From the NCBI GenBank assembly GCA_022828425.1, contig CP094685.1, positions 124,001 through 188,000 of the forward strand: 64,000 bases of DNA, in the 5' to 3' direction. This document shows, in pieces, positions 18,042 to 27,106 of the stretch. Both the position numbers and the translations under genes were made by a program. How positions within the stretch are numbered: the stretch's first letter is position 1; the number at the start of each line of letters is the position of its first letter. The notes below the pieces were generated by a model. That model saw nothing but the letters and a program-made list of their open reading frames with translations. It made no database searches and was not told the DNA's origin. This stretch comes from Candidatus Thiothrix sulfatifontis. Lineage in GTDB: Bacteria > Pseudomonadota > Gammaproteobacteria > Thiotrichales > Thiotrichaceae.

Positions 18042-19619
18042 ATGAATAGCCGTCAAGCCCAACAAGCTTTACGCAACGCTCGCCAGCGTGTTACTGCCGT
18101 TTCCTCTCCAAAGCGGGCGGTACGGCAACAGGAAGTGGTTGGCAGTACCGCCACAACGGAAAGCGCCAGCGTGTCACGCTTATCGCGTTCGCTAGTAGCA
18201 GTTGATCGTTCGGTTGATAGCCACCGCCACCCACTGGCAGACCAGCACACCAATGCACGGCTGGCGCATTGCGAAGAAACGGTTAAAGGGCGTTTCGACG
18301 CCATTACCCCGGCCTTGCAAACCCTTGCCGGTTTGCCCTGCGGCACAGACTTTGCTGAACAAGCGCAAGCGGTAGCATTGCAACAACTGGGGTATCGTTT
18401 ACCAGAGCGCATCCTGAATAGCGCTTGGGTCAGCGGGGTAGACATCAAAGCCTTGTATGCCTATTGCACGTTTCAGGCATTGCAACTGGCGACTGAACAA
18501 TTTGCCAATGATTTACGCCAGCAGGTAGAAGCGGTGCAAGACACCCGCAATTTCTTCCTCGATGGTGGGTTTCACGCGGTGGACATCAGCCCCTGTGCGG
18601 ATGGTCGCCTTAAAGGGTTGATGCGCTACATTTTGCGCCTGCCGCTGACTTCGTTTACCCGACGCAAGGCGTATGCCGGTGCGTTATTTGATGTGGAAAC
18701 CGATGTGCGTCACTGGGTAGCCACCGAGTTGCGCCGCTTTCGGGAAGGTGTACCGACCAGGGCAGATGCCGGGACACGTTACCTGAAAATTGCGGTTTAC
18801 CACACCAGTTCAAGCTCCCCCTGCCATGAGGGATGTGCTGCCCACGGCAGTAACGATCATCAAGCTGTGGCAGCGGCACTGGATCGCCTAAACCAGTTCC
18901 GCCAAGCCATTGAGAATTCGTTCTGTTGTGGTGCCAGCACAGATATTTTGCTGATTGGGGTCGATACCGACACCGATGCGATTCGGGTACACATTCCCGA
19001 TGGCAGCGGGCAATTATCCCCACAGCGGTTTGTGGATAACACCGCGCTGTACCGCGCCACGCTGCATTTGTCAGCCGATGCTGCCCGCTTAGCGGTGTAT
19101 GACGCGATTGATACCGCCGTGCATAAACACGGCTGGGGCGAAGGCAAAGGCGAACCCCACGAAGGTATGCGCCGCTTGATTGCCAATTTGCTGATAAATA
19201 ATTTGTCGCAAATCGACTACGTGGTGGATTTACACGCTGGGCAATACGCCGACATTGGTCACGCGGAACGCTACATCAACGTGGGTGACGGTTTCGAGGA
19301 AGTACAAATCCGCAATGTGGCGTATTACGCGCACTTGCACACGCTGGAAGAAGGCGTCGCGGATATGGATGTCGGACTCAAGATCTTCAAGGGCTTGAAT
19401 GTGCAACACGGTTTGCCTGTGCCGGTGGCAATTCACTACCGCTACGATGCCAAGGTGCCGGGTGCTCGCGAACGCACGGTGGTGAAAGCGCACCGGGTAG
19501 CAGCGGCTATTCGCCAGCGTTACCCCGATCTGGTGGCAAAGGGGTTGTTGCTGTGCCAATTGTCGGTGCAAGACCTCCCCACCGGCAGCCCCATCGAAGT
19601 CGTGGAGGCGGCGGTATGA
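18042..19619 (+). CDS. csoSCA: Carboxysomal carbonic anhydrase CsoSCA
   Basis: The 525-residue epsilon/beta-type carbonic anhydrase converts bicarbonate to CO2 inside the shell. Zinc ligands read off as Cys185 (SPCADGR), His254 (VYHTSSSS) and Cys265 (HEGCAAHG); their spacing (69 and 11) is the same as Cys173, His242 and Cys253 of the Halothiobacillus enzyme. The Asp187-Arg189 pair is present. The N-terminal 60 residues are basic and disordered, as in proteins that bind RuBisCO. The stop codon overlaps csoS4A (ATGA). A second, LCIB-like carbonic anhydrase gene lies across the control region. Confidence 0.96.
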   Translation: MNSRQAQQALRNARQRVTAVSSPKRAVRQQEVVGSTATTESASVSRLSRSLVAVDRSVDSHRHPLADQHTNARLAHCEETVKGRFDAITPALQTLAGLPCGTDFAEQAQAVALQQLGYRLPERILNSAWVSGVDIKALYAYCTFQALQLATEQFANDLRQQVEAVQDTRNFFLDGGFHAVDISPCADGRLKGLMRYILRLPLTSFTRRKAYAGALFDVETDVRHWVATELRRFREGVPTRADAGTRYLKIAVYHTSSSSPCHEGCAAHGSNDHQAVAAALDRLNQFRQAIENSFCCGASTDILLIGVDTDTDAIRVHIPDGSGQLSPQRFVDNTALYRATLHLSADAARLAVYDAIDTAVHKHGWGEGKGEPHEGMRRLIANLLINNLSQIDYVVDLHAGQYADIGHAERYINVGDGFEEVQIRNVAYYAHLHTLEEGVADMDVGLKIFKGLNVQHGLPVPVAIHYRYDAKVPGARERTVVKAHRVAAAIRQRYPDLVAKGLLLCQLSVQDLPTGSPIEVVEAAV

Positions 19620-19894
19620 AAATCATGCGGGTTGAAAAGACACTGGTTTCCACCAACCGCTTAGCCGAACTGGGGCACAAAGCCTTGCTGGTGGTACAGG
19701 AAAAAGCAGGGGGCGCACGTCAAGTCGCGGTGGATGCGATTGGCTGTATGCCCGGTGATTGGGTGATTTGCGTGGGGTCTTCCGCCGCGCGGGAAGCCGC
19801 AGGCAGTAAGGAGTATCCATCCGACCTGACGATTGTCGGCATTATCGACCGCTGGCGTGCCGAAGCGGATGACACTGGCAAGGGAGCAGCGTGA
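19616..19894 (+). CDS. csoS4A: CsoS4A, carboxysome vertex pentamer
   Basis: The 92-residue BMC-P protein (EutN/CcmL fold) starts MKIMRVEKTLVSTNRL and has GCMPGDWVICVGSSAAREAAG, the typical pentamer loop. Pentamers cap the twelve vertices of the shell. The ATG overlaps the csoSCA stop by 4 bases, implying translational coupling. Confidence 0.95.
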   Translation: MKIMRVEKTLVSTNRLAELGHKALLVVQEKAGGARQVAVDAIGCMPGDWVICVGSSAAREAAGSKEYPSDLTIVGIIDRWRAEADDTGKGAA

Positions 19895-19895
19895 C

Positions 19896-20138
19896 ATGGA
19901 AATCATGCGGGTACAGTCGAAATTGGTTGCCACGCGGCGCGTACCCGATTTGCAGGATTTGCCCTTGCGGGTATTGGTTGACAGCAAGGGCGGGTTGAAC
20001 GTGGCGTGTGACCCGGTGGGCGCACCACCCGGTGCATGGGTTTTTACGGTGAGTGGTTCAGCAGCGCGTTATGCCTTGCGTGACCCCAAGATACTCACCG
20101 ATCTGACCATCGCCGGAATTATTGATTATTGGGAATAA
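19896..20138 (+). CDS. csoS4B: CsoS4B, carboxysome vertex pentamer
   Basis: The 80-residue BMC-P protein starts MEIMRVQSKLVATRRV, with GAPPGAWVFTVSGSAARYA, and ends LTIAGIIDYW. It is the second pentamer paralogue, one base after the csoS4A stop. CsoS4B is usually the rarer vertex protein. Confidence 0.94.
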   Translation: MEIMRVQSKLVATRRVPDLQDLPLRVLVDSKGGLNVACDPVGAPPGAWVFTVSGSAARYALRDPKILTDLTIAGIIDYWE

Positions 20139-20160
20139 ACACTGACTAAGGAGCATAGCT

Positions 20161-20478
20161 ATGGCTGAAGTAACAGGTATTGCCTTGGGCATGATTGAAA
20201 CACGCGGTTTAGTACCGGCGATTGAAGCGGCTGACGCGATGACCAAGGCGGCAGAAGTCCGCTTGGTGGGTCGCCAGTTTGTGGGGGGAGGTTACGTCAC
20301 GGTACTGGTACGCGGTGAAACCGGCGCGGTGAATGCCGCTGTGCGTGCCGGTGCTGACGCTTGTGAGCGCGTCGGTGACGGTTTGGTGGCAGCACACATT
20401 ATTGCCCGCGTTCACTCTGAGGTGGAAAGCATTTTGCCCAAACCCGGTCAACCCGTGGATAACGCAGTGATTGGTTAA
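20161..20478 (+). CDS. csoS1: CsoS1 hexameric shell protein, longer paralogue
   Basis: The 105-residue single BMC-H domain starts [27 protein letters not shown]. The pore loop region [16 protein letters not shown] matches CsoS1A/C, which form the flat hexamer facets and pass bicarbonate. It differs from the next gene mainly by a longer tail after ILPK. A clear AAGGAG precedes the start. Confidence 0.96.
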   Translation: MAEVTGIALGMIETRGLVPAIEAADAMTKAAEVRLVGRQFVGGGYVTVLVRGETGAVNAAVRAGADACERVGDGLVAAHIIARVHSEVESILPKPGQPVDNAVIG

Positions 20479-20522
20479 TGGTTAGCGCCATTCATTTTTA
20501 GGACTTTATGAGGAGAATAAAC

Positions 20523-20813
20523 ATGGCACAAGTCACCGGCATTGCCCTTGGCATGATTGAAACACGCGGTCTGGTTCCGGCTATCGAAGCCGCCGATGCC
20601 ATGACCAAAGCCGCAGAAGTCAAACTGATTGGTCGCCAATTTGTTGGCGGCGGTTATGTCACCGTACTGGTGCGTGGTGAAACCGGGGCGGTGAATGCCG
20701 CTGTGCGTGCCGGAGCGGATGCTTGTGAACGTGTCGGTGATGGCTTAGTGGCGGCACACATTATTGCCCGTGTCCATTCGGAAGTGGAAACCATTTTGCC
20801 TAAATCGGAGTAA
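20523..20813 (+). CDS. csoS1: CsoS1 hexameric shell protein, shorter paralogue
   Basis: The 96-residue BMC-H protein is nearly identical to its upstream neighbour over the first 94 residues (E3Q, R34K, V36I and S89T-type changes). It arose by tandem duplication. AGGAG lies just upstream of the ATG at 20523. The longer CsoS1B form found in some carboxysome operons is not present. Confidence 0.95.
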   Translation: MAQVTGIALGMIETRGLVPAIEAADAMTKAAEVKLIGRQFVGGGYVTVLVRGETGAVNAAVRAGADACERVGDGLVAAHIIARVHSEVETILPKSE

Positions 20814-20824
20814 ATCCCCCGTTT

Positions 20825-20844
20825 CCCCCTCTGCCAAGAGGGGG
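20825..20844 (+). terminator. Hairpin after the csoS1 pair
   Basis: CCCCCTCT and AGAGGGGG pair perfectly around GCCA, 12 bases after the second csoS1 stop, followed only by TTC rather than a T-run. It may be a partial terminator or RNA-stabilising stem that keeps shell and RuBisCO transcripts above those of acRAF and cbbO. Confidence 0.5.
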
Positions 20845-20864
20845 TTCAATCCAGGAGCAGCAGC

Positions 20865-21122
20865 ATGACCACACAACCCAGCAGCGCTTGGCGCATCCAA
20901 CAACGCCCCGCCGCGATGAATCGCCGTTACGATTTCACCGATTACGCCCAAACCCGCCAGTTTTTGGATGATCTGGCGGCATTGTCGGAGCGCACCGGCT
21001 ATTACCCCGATCTGAATTTTACCCGCCATCAGGTAACTGTCAGCATTGCCGCCGACGCGGATACGTTGGGGGAAACCGAATACCGTTTTGCCGCCGATGC
21101 CGATGCACTGACCAGCCACTGA
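20865..21122 (+). CDS. acRAF, alpha-carboxysome RuBisCO assembly factor (PCD-like)
   Basis: The 85-residue product has the shape of the pterin-4a-carbinolamine dehydratase-like proteins of carboxysome loci (YDFTDYAQTRQFLDDLAALSERTGYYPDLNFTRHQVTVSI). These lack the full dehydratase active site and act as RuBisCO assembly chaperones. Position in the operon between csoS1 and cbbO supports this. Good AGGAG before the ATG. Confidence 0.85.
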   Translation: MTTQPSSAWRIQQRPAAMNRRYDFTDYAQTRQFLDDLAALSERTGYYPDLNFTRHQVTVSIAADADTLGETEYRFAADADALTSH

Positions 21123-21162
21123 GGGGTGACATAAGCCCCACCTAGCAACGAGGAGAACACCG

Positions 21163-23499
21163 ATGGCGATACAACTCAGCGATTATCAAGACATTCTGGA
21201 TGATTTGGGTGCAAGCGCCAATGGGGTGCTGGAAGCTAACTGGCACGACGCTGTCCGGGTGTTTTCTCCGCGTGGTCTGGATACCTATTTGCGCGGGGCA
21301 GCAGGCTTAAAATCGCTGGGGCGTGGCACCGATTTGGTGGAGTCTTTCCTCGAAGCGGCACCGATGGTTGCCAAAGAACTCGGCGAACAAGCGGTGGCGG
21401 AATTGCTGTCTGCCGCCATTCAAATGTATTCCAAAACCAGTGCCAGCACCTTGGCATTGCTGTTTGCCACTGCGCCCACTGCCGCTACCCGTTTAGGGGA
21501 ACTGGAACTGTTCAACGGCTACCTCAGCCTGCTGAATCATTTGCTGGCACAAGCACCGCGTGCCTTACGCCCCTTGCTGGACAAACTCGATGTATTGCTG
21601 ACGCACCTCACCTTGGGCGGCTTACGGCGGTGGGCAATGTGGGGAGTATCGGCGTATCGTAACGATTTCAGCGGACAAACCGCGTATTTTGGGCTGGAAA
21701 ATGATACCGCGCTGACCGTACTCAAAAAAGAACAGCGCGGGGTCTTGTTTGTCGATGTGCAGCGCCGCTTGATTATGTATTTACGCGCCTTGTGGGGGCG
21801 GGATTTTTTCCTGCGCCCCACTTCCGGTGATTTTGAAACCCGCGAAGGGTATCGCCCGTATATCGAAGCCGGGTTTATCCATTTGCCGGATGCTTTTGAC
21901 GATTTCATTCAAACCAACGGCGAGAAAGCCAATGGCATGGATGTGTATCGCGCCGCTGCCGCGCACGCCGCCGCCCATCAGGTGTACTCACATTATGACC
22001 CGCAAGCAGACAGCTTTACCCCCTTGCAACAAGCCTTGATCGGGCTGGTGGAAGATGCACGGGTCGAAGCACTGGCGATTCGCCAATTCCCCGGTTTGCT
22101 GGGTTTGTGGAAAAATTTACTGCCCACCGTCACGCAAGACAATAGCATCGCGAGTGTGTTGGGGCGCATGGCACGGGCGTTGTTGGATGACCACTACAAC
22201 GGTGATGATCACCCGTTAGTAGAAGCCGCCAGCGCTTTATTTGCGAATGCACAAGCACAACTGGAATCGCCTCGCATGGCGCAAGGCATCGGTTTGGAAC
22301 TCGCCCGCCAAGCCGAAAGCCTCGGCTGGCATTACCAAGCGCGTCAGGATGCTCTCAATAACCCTTACCGCGATGATAACCGCTATTTGTGGCAGGCCCC
22401 AGAGACCAACGCCGATCACATCCTGTTACCGGGGCAGGCGATGCAAGTGCGCAAATACGTCAGCGTCATGGAAATGGTGATGGGGCTGGATGTGGAATAC
22501 GCGGGAGACGATGCGCAAGAAATTTGGGTATTGCCCACCGAATTTTACGAAGACGACGGTACTACCCTCAATGCCAAAGAAGGCAAAGCGCCGGTCTCCT
22601 CGCCGATTCATTACCCCGAATGGGATTACCAAAGCCAGTTAGAACGCCCCAACTGGGTAACATTACTGGAAAAACGCCCCAAAACCGGCGACCCCGCGCT
22701 AGTGGAGGCAGCAATTGAAGCCCACAAACCGCTGGTGAAACGCATTAAGCATTTAATCGAATCCATCCAGCCACAAGGTTTAATCCGCCAACGGCGTGTT
22801 GAAGACGGCGATACGTTGGATTTGAATGCCGCAGTGCAAGCCATGGTCGACATCCGCCGTGGCAAGCAGCCCGACCCGCGTATCAATATCCGTACCCGTT
22901 TGCAAATCCGTGACTTATCGGTGTTATTGCTGGTGGATTTGTCCGAATCGACTAACGATCCGGTGCGCGATTCCCCCGAAGGCAAAACCGTACTGGATAT
23001 GGCACGCGAGGCCACCGCGTTGTTGGCAGAAGCCTTGGTGAAAATCGGCGACCCGTTTGCCATCCACGGCTTCGATTCCAACGGGCGGCATGACGTGGAA
23101 TATTACCGCTTCAAGGACTTTGACGCGCCGTATAACGACACCGTAAAAGGACGGCTGGCGGCAATGAGTGGGCAACTGTCCACCCGCATGGGAGCAGCGT
23201 TGCGCCATGCCGGATCGTTGCTGGCACGGCGTTCCAGCCAGAAAAAGCTGATTTTGCTGCTCACCGATGGTGAACCCGCCGATAACGACGTGCGTGACCC
23301 GCAATACTTACGCCAAGACACCAAAAAAGCGGTGGAAGCTTTGGCACGTCAGGGTATCCAAACGTTTTGCCTCACGCTTGACCCCTATGCCGATGATTAT
23401 GTGTCGCGGATTTTCGGACACAAGCATTACCTGATTTTGGATCAAGTCAGTCGATTACCGGAAAAGTTAGCCACCTTGTACGTAGGGATGACGAAATGA
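21163..23499 (+). CDS. cbbO: CbbO, RuBisCO activase adaptor subunit (VWA domain)
   Basis: The 778-residue product has a long helical N-terminal part and a C-terminal von Willebrand A domain (about residues 575-778) with an intact MIDAS start DLSES and later LLTDGEPADND. CbbO links the AAA+ ring CbbQ to inhibited RuBisCO, and the complex strips dead-end sugar phosphates. Its length and position match carboxysome-type CbbO. No CbbQ gene was found beside it, so CbbQ must be elsewhere or CbbO acts differently. AGGAG precedes the ATG. The stop overlaps the next small gene (ATGA). Confidence 0.92.
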   Translation: MAIQLSDYQDILDDLGASANGVLEANWHDAVRVFSPRGLDTYLRGAAGLKSLGRGTDLVESFLEAAPMVAKELGEQAVAELLSAAIQMYSKTSASTLALLFATAPTAATRLGELELFNGYLSLLNHLLAQAPRALRPLLDKLDVLLTHLTLGGLRRWAMWGVSAYRNDFSGQTAYFGLENDTALTVLKKEQRGVLFVDVQRRLIMYLRALWGRDFFLRPTSGDFETREGYRPYIEAGFIHLPDAFDDFIQTNGEKANGMDVYRAAAAHAAAHQVYSHYDPQADSFTPLQQALIGLVEDARVEALAIRQFPGLLGLWKNLLPTVTQDNSIASVLGRMARALLDDHYNGDDHPLVEAASALFANAQAQLESPRMAQGIGLELARQAESLGWHYQARQDALNNPYRDDNRYLWQAPETNADHILLPGQAMQVRKYVSVMEMVMGLDVEYAGDDAQEIWVLPTEFYEDDGTTLNAKEGKAPVSSPIHYPEWDYQSQLERPNWVTLLEKRPKTGDPALVEAAIEAHKPLVKRIKHLIESIQPQGLIRQRRVEDGDTLDLNAAVQAMVDIRRGKQPDPRINIRTRLQIRDLSVLLLVDLSESTNDPVRDSPEGKTVLDMAREATALLAEALVKIGDPFAIHGFDSNGRHDVEYYRFKDFDAPYNDTVKGRLAAMSGQLSTRMGAALRHAGSLLARRSSQKKLILLLTDGEPADNDVRDPQYLRQDTKKAVEALARQGIQTFCLTLDPYADDYVSRIFGHKHYLILDQVSRLPEKLATLYVGMTK

Positions 23500-23750
23500 C
23501 ACCCGCCAAACCGCCTTGTTGCCAGCACGATCAACAGCCTGCGAAACGCGGACGCTTGTTTGGCTGTGACCCCGCACCCTTGGCGGTGTTGCTGGTATTT
23601 GTTTTGCTCTTTTTGGAATTTTTGCCGCACTTATGGCTGTGGCTCCTGGGGTTATTAACCCTGATGGCGTTGATAAGGCTGGGATTTTGGTGGTACGAAA
23701 CCAAGTATGCCGCCAAACAACCGACGGATTGCCCGTGTCAGGAAAAATGA
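23496..23750 (+). CDS. Small cysteine-containing membrane protein coupled to cbbO
   Basis: The 84-residue protein of unknown family overlaps the cbbO stop by 4 bases (ATGA), so it is probably translated with it. It has a hydrophilic N-terminus with CCQHD and GCD, two closely spaced hydrophobic segments (about 28-44 and 46-62), and a C-terminal CPC. It may be an inner-membrane hairpin with Cys pairs on one face. No function can be assigned; the position suggests a link to carboxysome or RuBisCO-activase work, or to membrane metabolism read through from cbbO. Confidence 0.65.
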   Translation: MTPAKPPCCQHDQQPAKRGRLFGCDPAPLAVLLVFVLLFLEFLPHLWLWLLGLLTLMALIRLGFWWYETKYAAKQPTDCPCQEK

Positions 23751-23752
23751 TG

Positions 23753-24424
23753 TTAAGTGCCCAGCAACTGCGTGTAACACGCCACCGCCGTAAATTCAGC
23801 GGTATCTTTTGGCGGCTGCTGCGAATCCGGCTGATGGATTGCCAGCAAATACTTCACCCCGTGCGCTTGTGCCGCGCGTAATACGTGCAAATTGTCATCA
23901 ATGAATAAGGAATGTGCCGGATCAAACACTTCCACCGTACTCAATTTTTGCCAAAAATCGGGATGCTCTTTCGGCAAACCCAAGGAATGCGACGTAATAA
24001 TGTGATCAAAATAGTGCGCCAATGCCACATAGCCAAATTTCAAGCTCACACTTTTTTGGTGCGCATTGGTGAGTAATACTACCCGTTTCCCGCGTTCATG
24101 CAGCGATTCGAGAAAGCGTTCAACGTGCGCCCGAATCGCAATTCGATCTGCGATTTCGTGTTTCAGCGCCACCACGTCTGTGCCCAGATGATTCTGCCAA
24201 AAATCAAGGCAATACCAATCCAAGGTGCCTTCCATTTCGGTGTAACGCGCGTGCAAATAAGCACGAATTTCATCCGGCGTAGCACCGCGCTGTTCGGCTA
24301 AACGCACCGGCAAATGTTCCAACCAAAAATGGTTGTCGAAATGCAAATCCAACAACGTGCCATCCATGTCTAAAAACACGGTGTTAATCTCATGCCAGTC
24401 TAAATTGATTGCGCTATAATTCAT
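23753..24424 (-). CDS. yrfG: GMP/IMP nucleotidase, HAD family (YrfG-like)
   Basis: The 223-residue HAD phosphatase has motif I FLDMDGTLLDLHFDNHFW, motif II LLTNAH, and motif IV IDDNLHVLRAA. The sequence DLHFDNHFWLEHLP is characteristic of the YrfG purine 5'-nucleotidases that dephosphorylate GMP and IMP. Start 24424 is preferred over 24439. It converges with the cbbO operon, 2 bases from the small membrane gene. Confidence 0.9.
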   Translation of the reverse strand: MNYSAINLDWHEINTVFLDMDGTLLDLHFDNHFWLEHLPVRLAEQRGATPDEIRAYLHARYTEMEGTLDWYCLDFWQNHLGTDVVALKHEIADRIAIRAHVERFLESLHERGKRVVLLTNAHQKSVSLKFGYVALAHYFDHIITSHSLGLPKEHPDFWQKLSTVEVFDPAHSLFIDDNLHVLRAAQAHGVKYLLAIHQPDSQQPPKDTAEFTAVACYTQLLGT

Positions 24425-24474
24425 TTTATGGGCTTCCACCTACCACTAAAAATCGCATCATACCGGAGGGCATT

Positions 24475-26499
24475 ATGAAAAATCTGCATCAGTTTGCTTT
24501 GAGCATTGCCATCGCGTTACTACTCAGCGCGTGTGGCGGGGGCAGTTCTAGCACTGCCGTCAGCACGAACAACACCAACACCAGCACGAGTACAAATACG
24601 ACCACACCCAGCACCAGCGCCAATAAACCGGCGTTGAAACAAGCGGCTAACAACACCGAACTCGAAACGTTGATCAAACAACAAATGCTCGAAATCTACG
24701 GCACGGTGCGCCCTGAAATATACCCGTGCAAAGGTGACGTGTGCATTATGCCCGTCATGGCAACGACAACAAGCGCACCAGCCGCCGTTGCCGACACCGG
24801 CAAAAGCGTTTCCAGCACCAACACCCAAGAAACCAATGTCGACGAAGCCGACCGCATCAAAACCGACGGCACATACCTCTACACCACCGCAACCGACCAA
24901 CCCAATGTGCGCATTTTCAAAGCAAATGACGCCAGTAACACGCTGGTGAAAGACCTACCAGTGGGGAATGACACCAATACCCGCTTGAGTGGTCTGTACC
25001 TTGATGGTGCAAAACTGGTGGCTCTCGCCGAAGAACAGCAAATGTACAGTATTTGGGATCGTTGGTTTATTCCCAGCTACTGGCAAAACCAACAAACCCA
25101 GCTTTACCTGTTAGACGTTACCAACCCTGAAAGTCCCAGCCAAACCGCCAAACTCACGGTGGAGGGGCAAGTCATTAGCAGCCGCCGCATAGGTTCGACG
25201 TTGTACGTCGCCACCCGCCACAGCCCCACACTGCCCAATTTGGTGCAATACCCGACCACCGAAGCGGAAGCCGCCGCTAACCGCACGCTCATCAACAACG
25301 CCACGCTTGCCGATTTCCTGCCCGATTACCAACTCAATGGCGGCAACAAAAACGAAATTTTCAGCGGCGATGATTGCTTCATGACGCAATACACCGACAA
25401 GAAAAGCTACCAAACCAGCATCGTCAGCCTATTGGCGATTGACATGAACAGCGCCACACCGACCCCGCAAGGCAAGTGTTTCGCGGGTGATACCGAAACG
25501 TTGTACGCCTCCACCGATGCGATTTATCTGGCAACCACCAGTTACAACTACCCCGACAATGCACCTGTCACCACGGGAAACGGTAACGATGCAGCGGTTA
25601 GTACCAGCATTGCTTATTACCCGCCAACCATTACCACCGATCTGCACAAATTCTCACTGGCGGGTGGCATTAACTACCGTGGTTCTGGGCGTGTGGATGG
25701 GCATCTCGGCTGGCAACAAGATTTAAAACCGTTCCGCCTGAGCGAACACAACGGCGTGCTGCGCCTGCTGACCTATACCGGCGATGAGTTATCTAACAGT
25801 GCTTCCCCCGCCCGGCTCTACACCATGCAAGAAAATACCGCGACGCAATCGCTGGATATTCTCGCCAAACTGCCTAACGCCACCCATCCCGCGCCTTTAG
25901 GCAAACCGGGTGAACAAATCTACGCCACCCGTTTTTTGGGCGACAAAGCGTATTTGGTCACATTCCGCCGCACCGATCCGTTGTATGTCTTAGATTTAAG
26001 CAAACCGGCTGATCCCTACATTATTAGTGAACTGGAAATTGACGGCTTTTCGGATTACCTCCACCCCATCGGTGACAATTACCTGCTCGGCATTGGCAAA
26101 GATGGCGGGGTAAAATTGTCGTTGATTGACCTCACCGATCCCAGTCATCCTTACGAAAAGCAGAAAATCATTATCGGCAAAACCGGAACGGATACAGCGG
26201 TTTCGCAAACGCACCATGCTTTCACCAGCTTGCAACAAGGCAACAATTTGCAAGTCGCCCTGCCTGTCAGTCTGCATGAGCGCGAAGATTACCGCTGGAC
26301 ACAGGATGAGCTGTACCGCCTCAACATCAACACCCAAACCGGCACGATGCAAGCACTTGCGCCCATCGTCAGCGAAACGGCATCAGCCGCCGACCCGTAC
26401 AGCTACTCCAGCTACCAATGGCCAAATGACCGTTCGGTGATGATCGGCGAATTCATCCATTACCTGCACGGCGACAAGGTGATAAGTCAGGCGTGGTAG
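24475..26499 (+). CDS. Beta-propeller lipoprotein (PF09826-like)
   Basis: The 674-residue product has a lipoprotein signal (LLLSAC, Cys20), a Ser/Thr/Asn-rich linker, then ETNVDEADRIKTDGTYLYT, the typical start of the secreted beta-propeller family. Repeated blades follow (LYLLDVTNPESPSQTAKL, VLDLSKPADPYIISELEI, LSLIDLTDPSHPYEKQK). It is likely anchored on the cell surface or outer-membrane inner face and may bind partners; no enzyme motif is visible. GGAGG precedes the ATG at ideal spacing. It is divergent from yrfG. Confidence 0.85.
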   Translation: MKNLHQFALSIAIALLLSACGGGSSSTAVSTNNTNTSTSTNTTTPSTSANKPALKQAANNTELETLIKQQMLEIYGTVRPEIYPCKGDVCIMPVMATTTSAPAAVADTGKSVSSTNTQETNVDEADRIKTDGTYLYTTATDQPNVRIFKANDASNTLVKDLPVGNDTNTRLSGLYLDGAKLVALAEEQQMYSIWDRWFIPSYWQNQQTQLYLLDVTNPESPSQTAKLTVEGQVISSRRIGSTLYVATRHSPTLPNLVQYPTTEAEAAANRTLINNATLADFLPDYQLNGGNKNEIFSGDDCFMTQYTDKKSYQTSIVSLLAIDMNSATPTPQGKCFAGDTETLYASTDAIYLATTSYNYPDNAPVTTGNGNDAAVSTSIAYYPPTITTDLHKFSLAGGINYRGSGRVDGHLGWQQDLKPFRLSEHNGVLRLLTYTGDELSNSASPARLYTMQENTATQSLDILAKLPNATHPAPLGKPGEQIYATRFLGDKAYLVTFRRTDPLYVLDLSKPADPYIISELEIDGFSDYLHPIGDNYLLGIGKDGGVKLSLIDLTDPSHPYEKQKIIIGKTGTDTAVSQTHHAFTSLQQGNNLQVALPVSLHEREDYRWTQDELYRLNINTQTGTMQALAPIVSETASAADPYSYSSYQWPNDRSVMIGEFIHYLHGDKVISQAW

Positions 26500-26513
26500 G
26501 TTAGAATCGCGGG

Positions 26514-27065
26514 ATGCAAAAACCACCCACGATACACGCCATCCACCCCGTCACCAGCAGCCGCTTGTTCCATGTGGAAGAACTCCACTTGGAATTCAGC
26601 AACGGTGAACGCCGCACCTACGAGCGCCTTGCCAACCGTGGCAGTGGCGCAGTGCTCATCGTACCGCTGCTGGATGACGACACCCTGCTGCTGATCCGCG
26701 AATATTCTGCCGGAACGGGACGCTACGAACTCGGCTTCCCCAAAGGCAAAGTGGAACGCGGCGAAGATGTCCTCGACGCTGCCAACCGCGAAATCATGGA
26801 AGAAGTCGGCTACGGCGCACGTGAGTTGCACGTATTGCGGCGCGTCAGCCTCTCCCCCAGCTATATGCAACACAACACCCACCTGATTCTTGCCCGCGAC
26901 CTCTACCCACAACATGCCGAAGGCGACGAACCTGAGCCGCTGGAAGTTGTGCCGTGGAAATTGTCCGACGCTGCCGACTTGCTGTTGCAGGATGATTTCA
27001 CCGAAGGGCGCAGCTTGCTCGCGCTGTATTTGGCGCAGGATTGGCTAGGAAAACACCAACGTTAG
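26514..27065 (+). CDS. nudE: ADP compounds hydrolase NudE
   Basis: The 183-residue Nudix hydrolase has a full Nudix box, GKVERGEDVLDAANREIMEEVG, and NudE-like flanks (HLEFSNGERRTYERL, LLIREYSAGTGRYELGFPKG). NudE cleaves ADP-ribose, NADH and diadenosine compounds. It follows the propeller gene by 14 bases. Confidence 0.9.
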   Translation: MQKPPTIHAIHPVTSSRLFHVEELHLEFSNGERRTYERLANRGSGAVLIVPLLDDDTLLLIREYSAGTGRYELGFPKGKVERGEDVLDAANREIMEEVGYGARELHVLRRVSLSPSYMQHNTHLILARDLYPQHAEGDEPEPLEVVPWKLSDAADLLLQDDFTEGRSLLALYLAQDWLGKHQR

Positions 27066-27106
27066 TGCAATAATTAGTCGAATAAAATAACCTCACGGAA
27101 AGGGCT

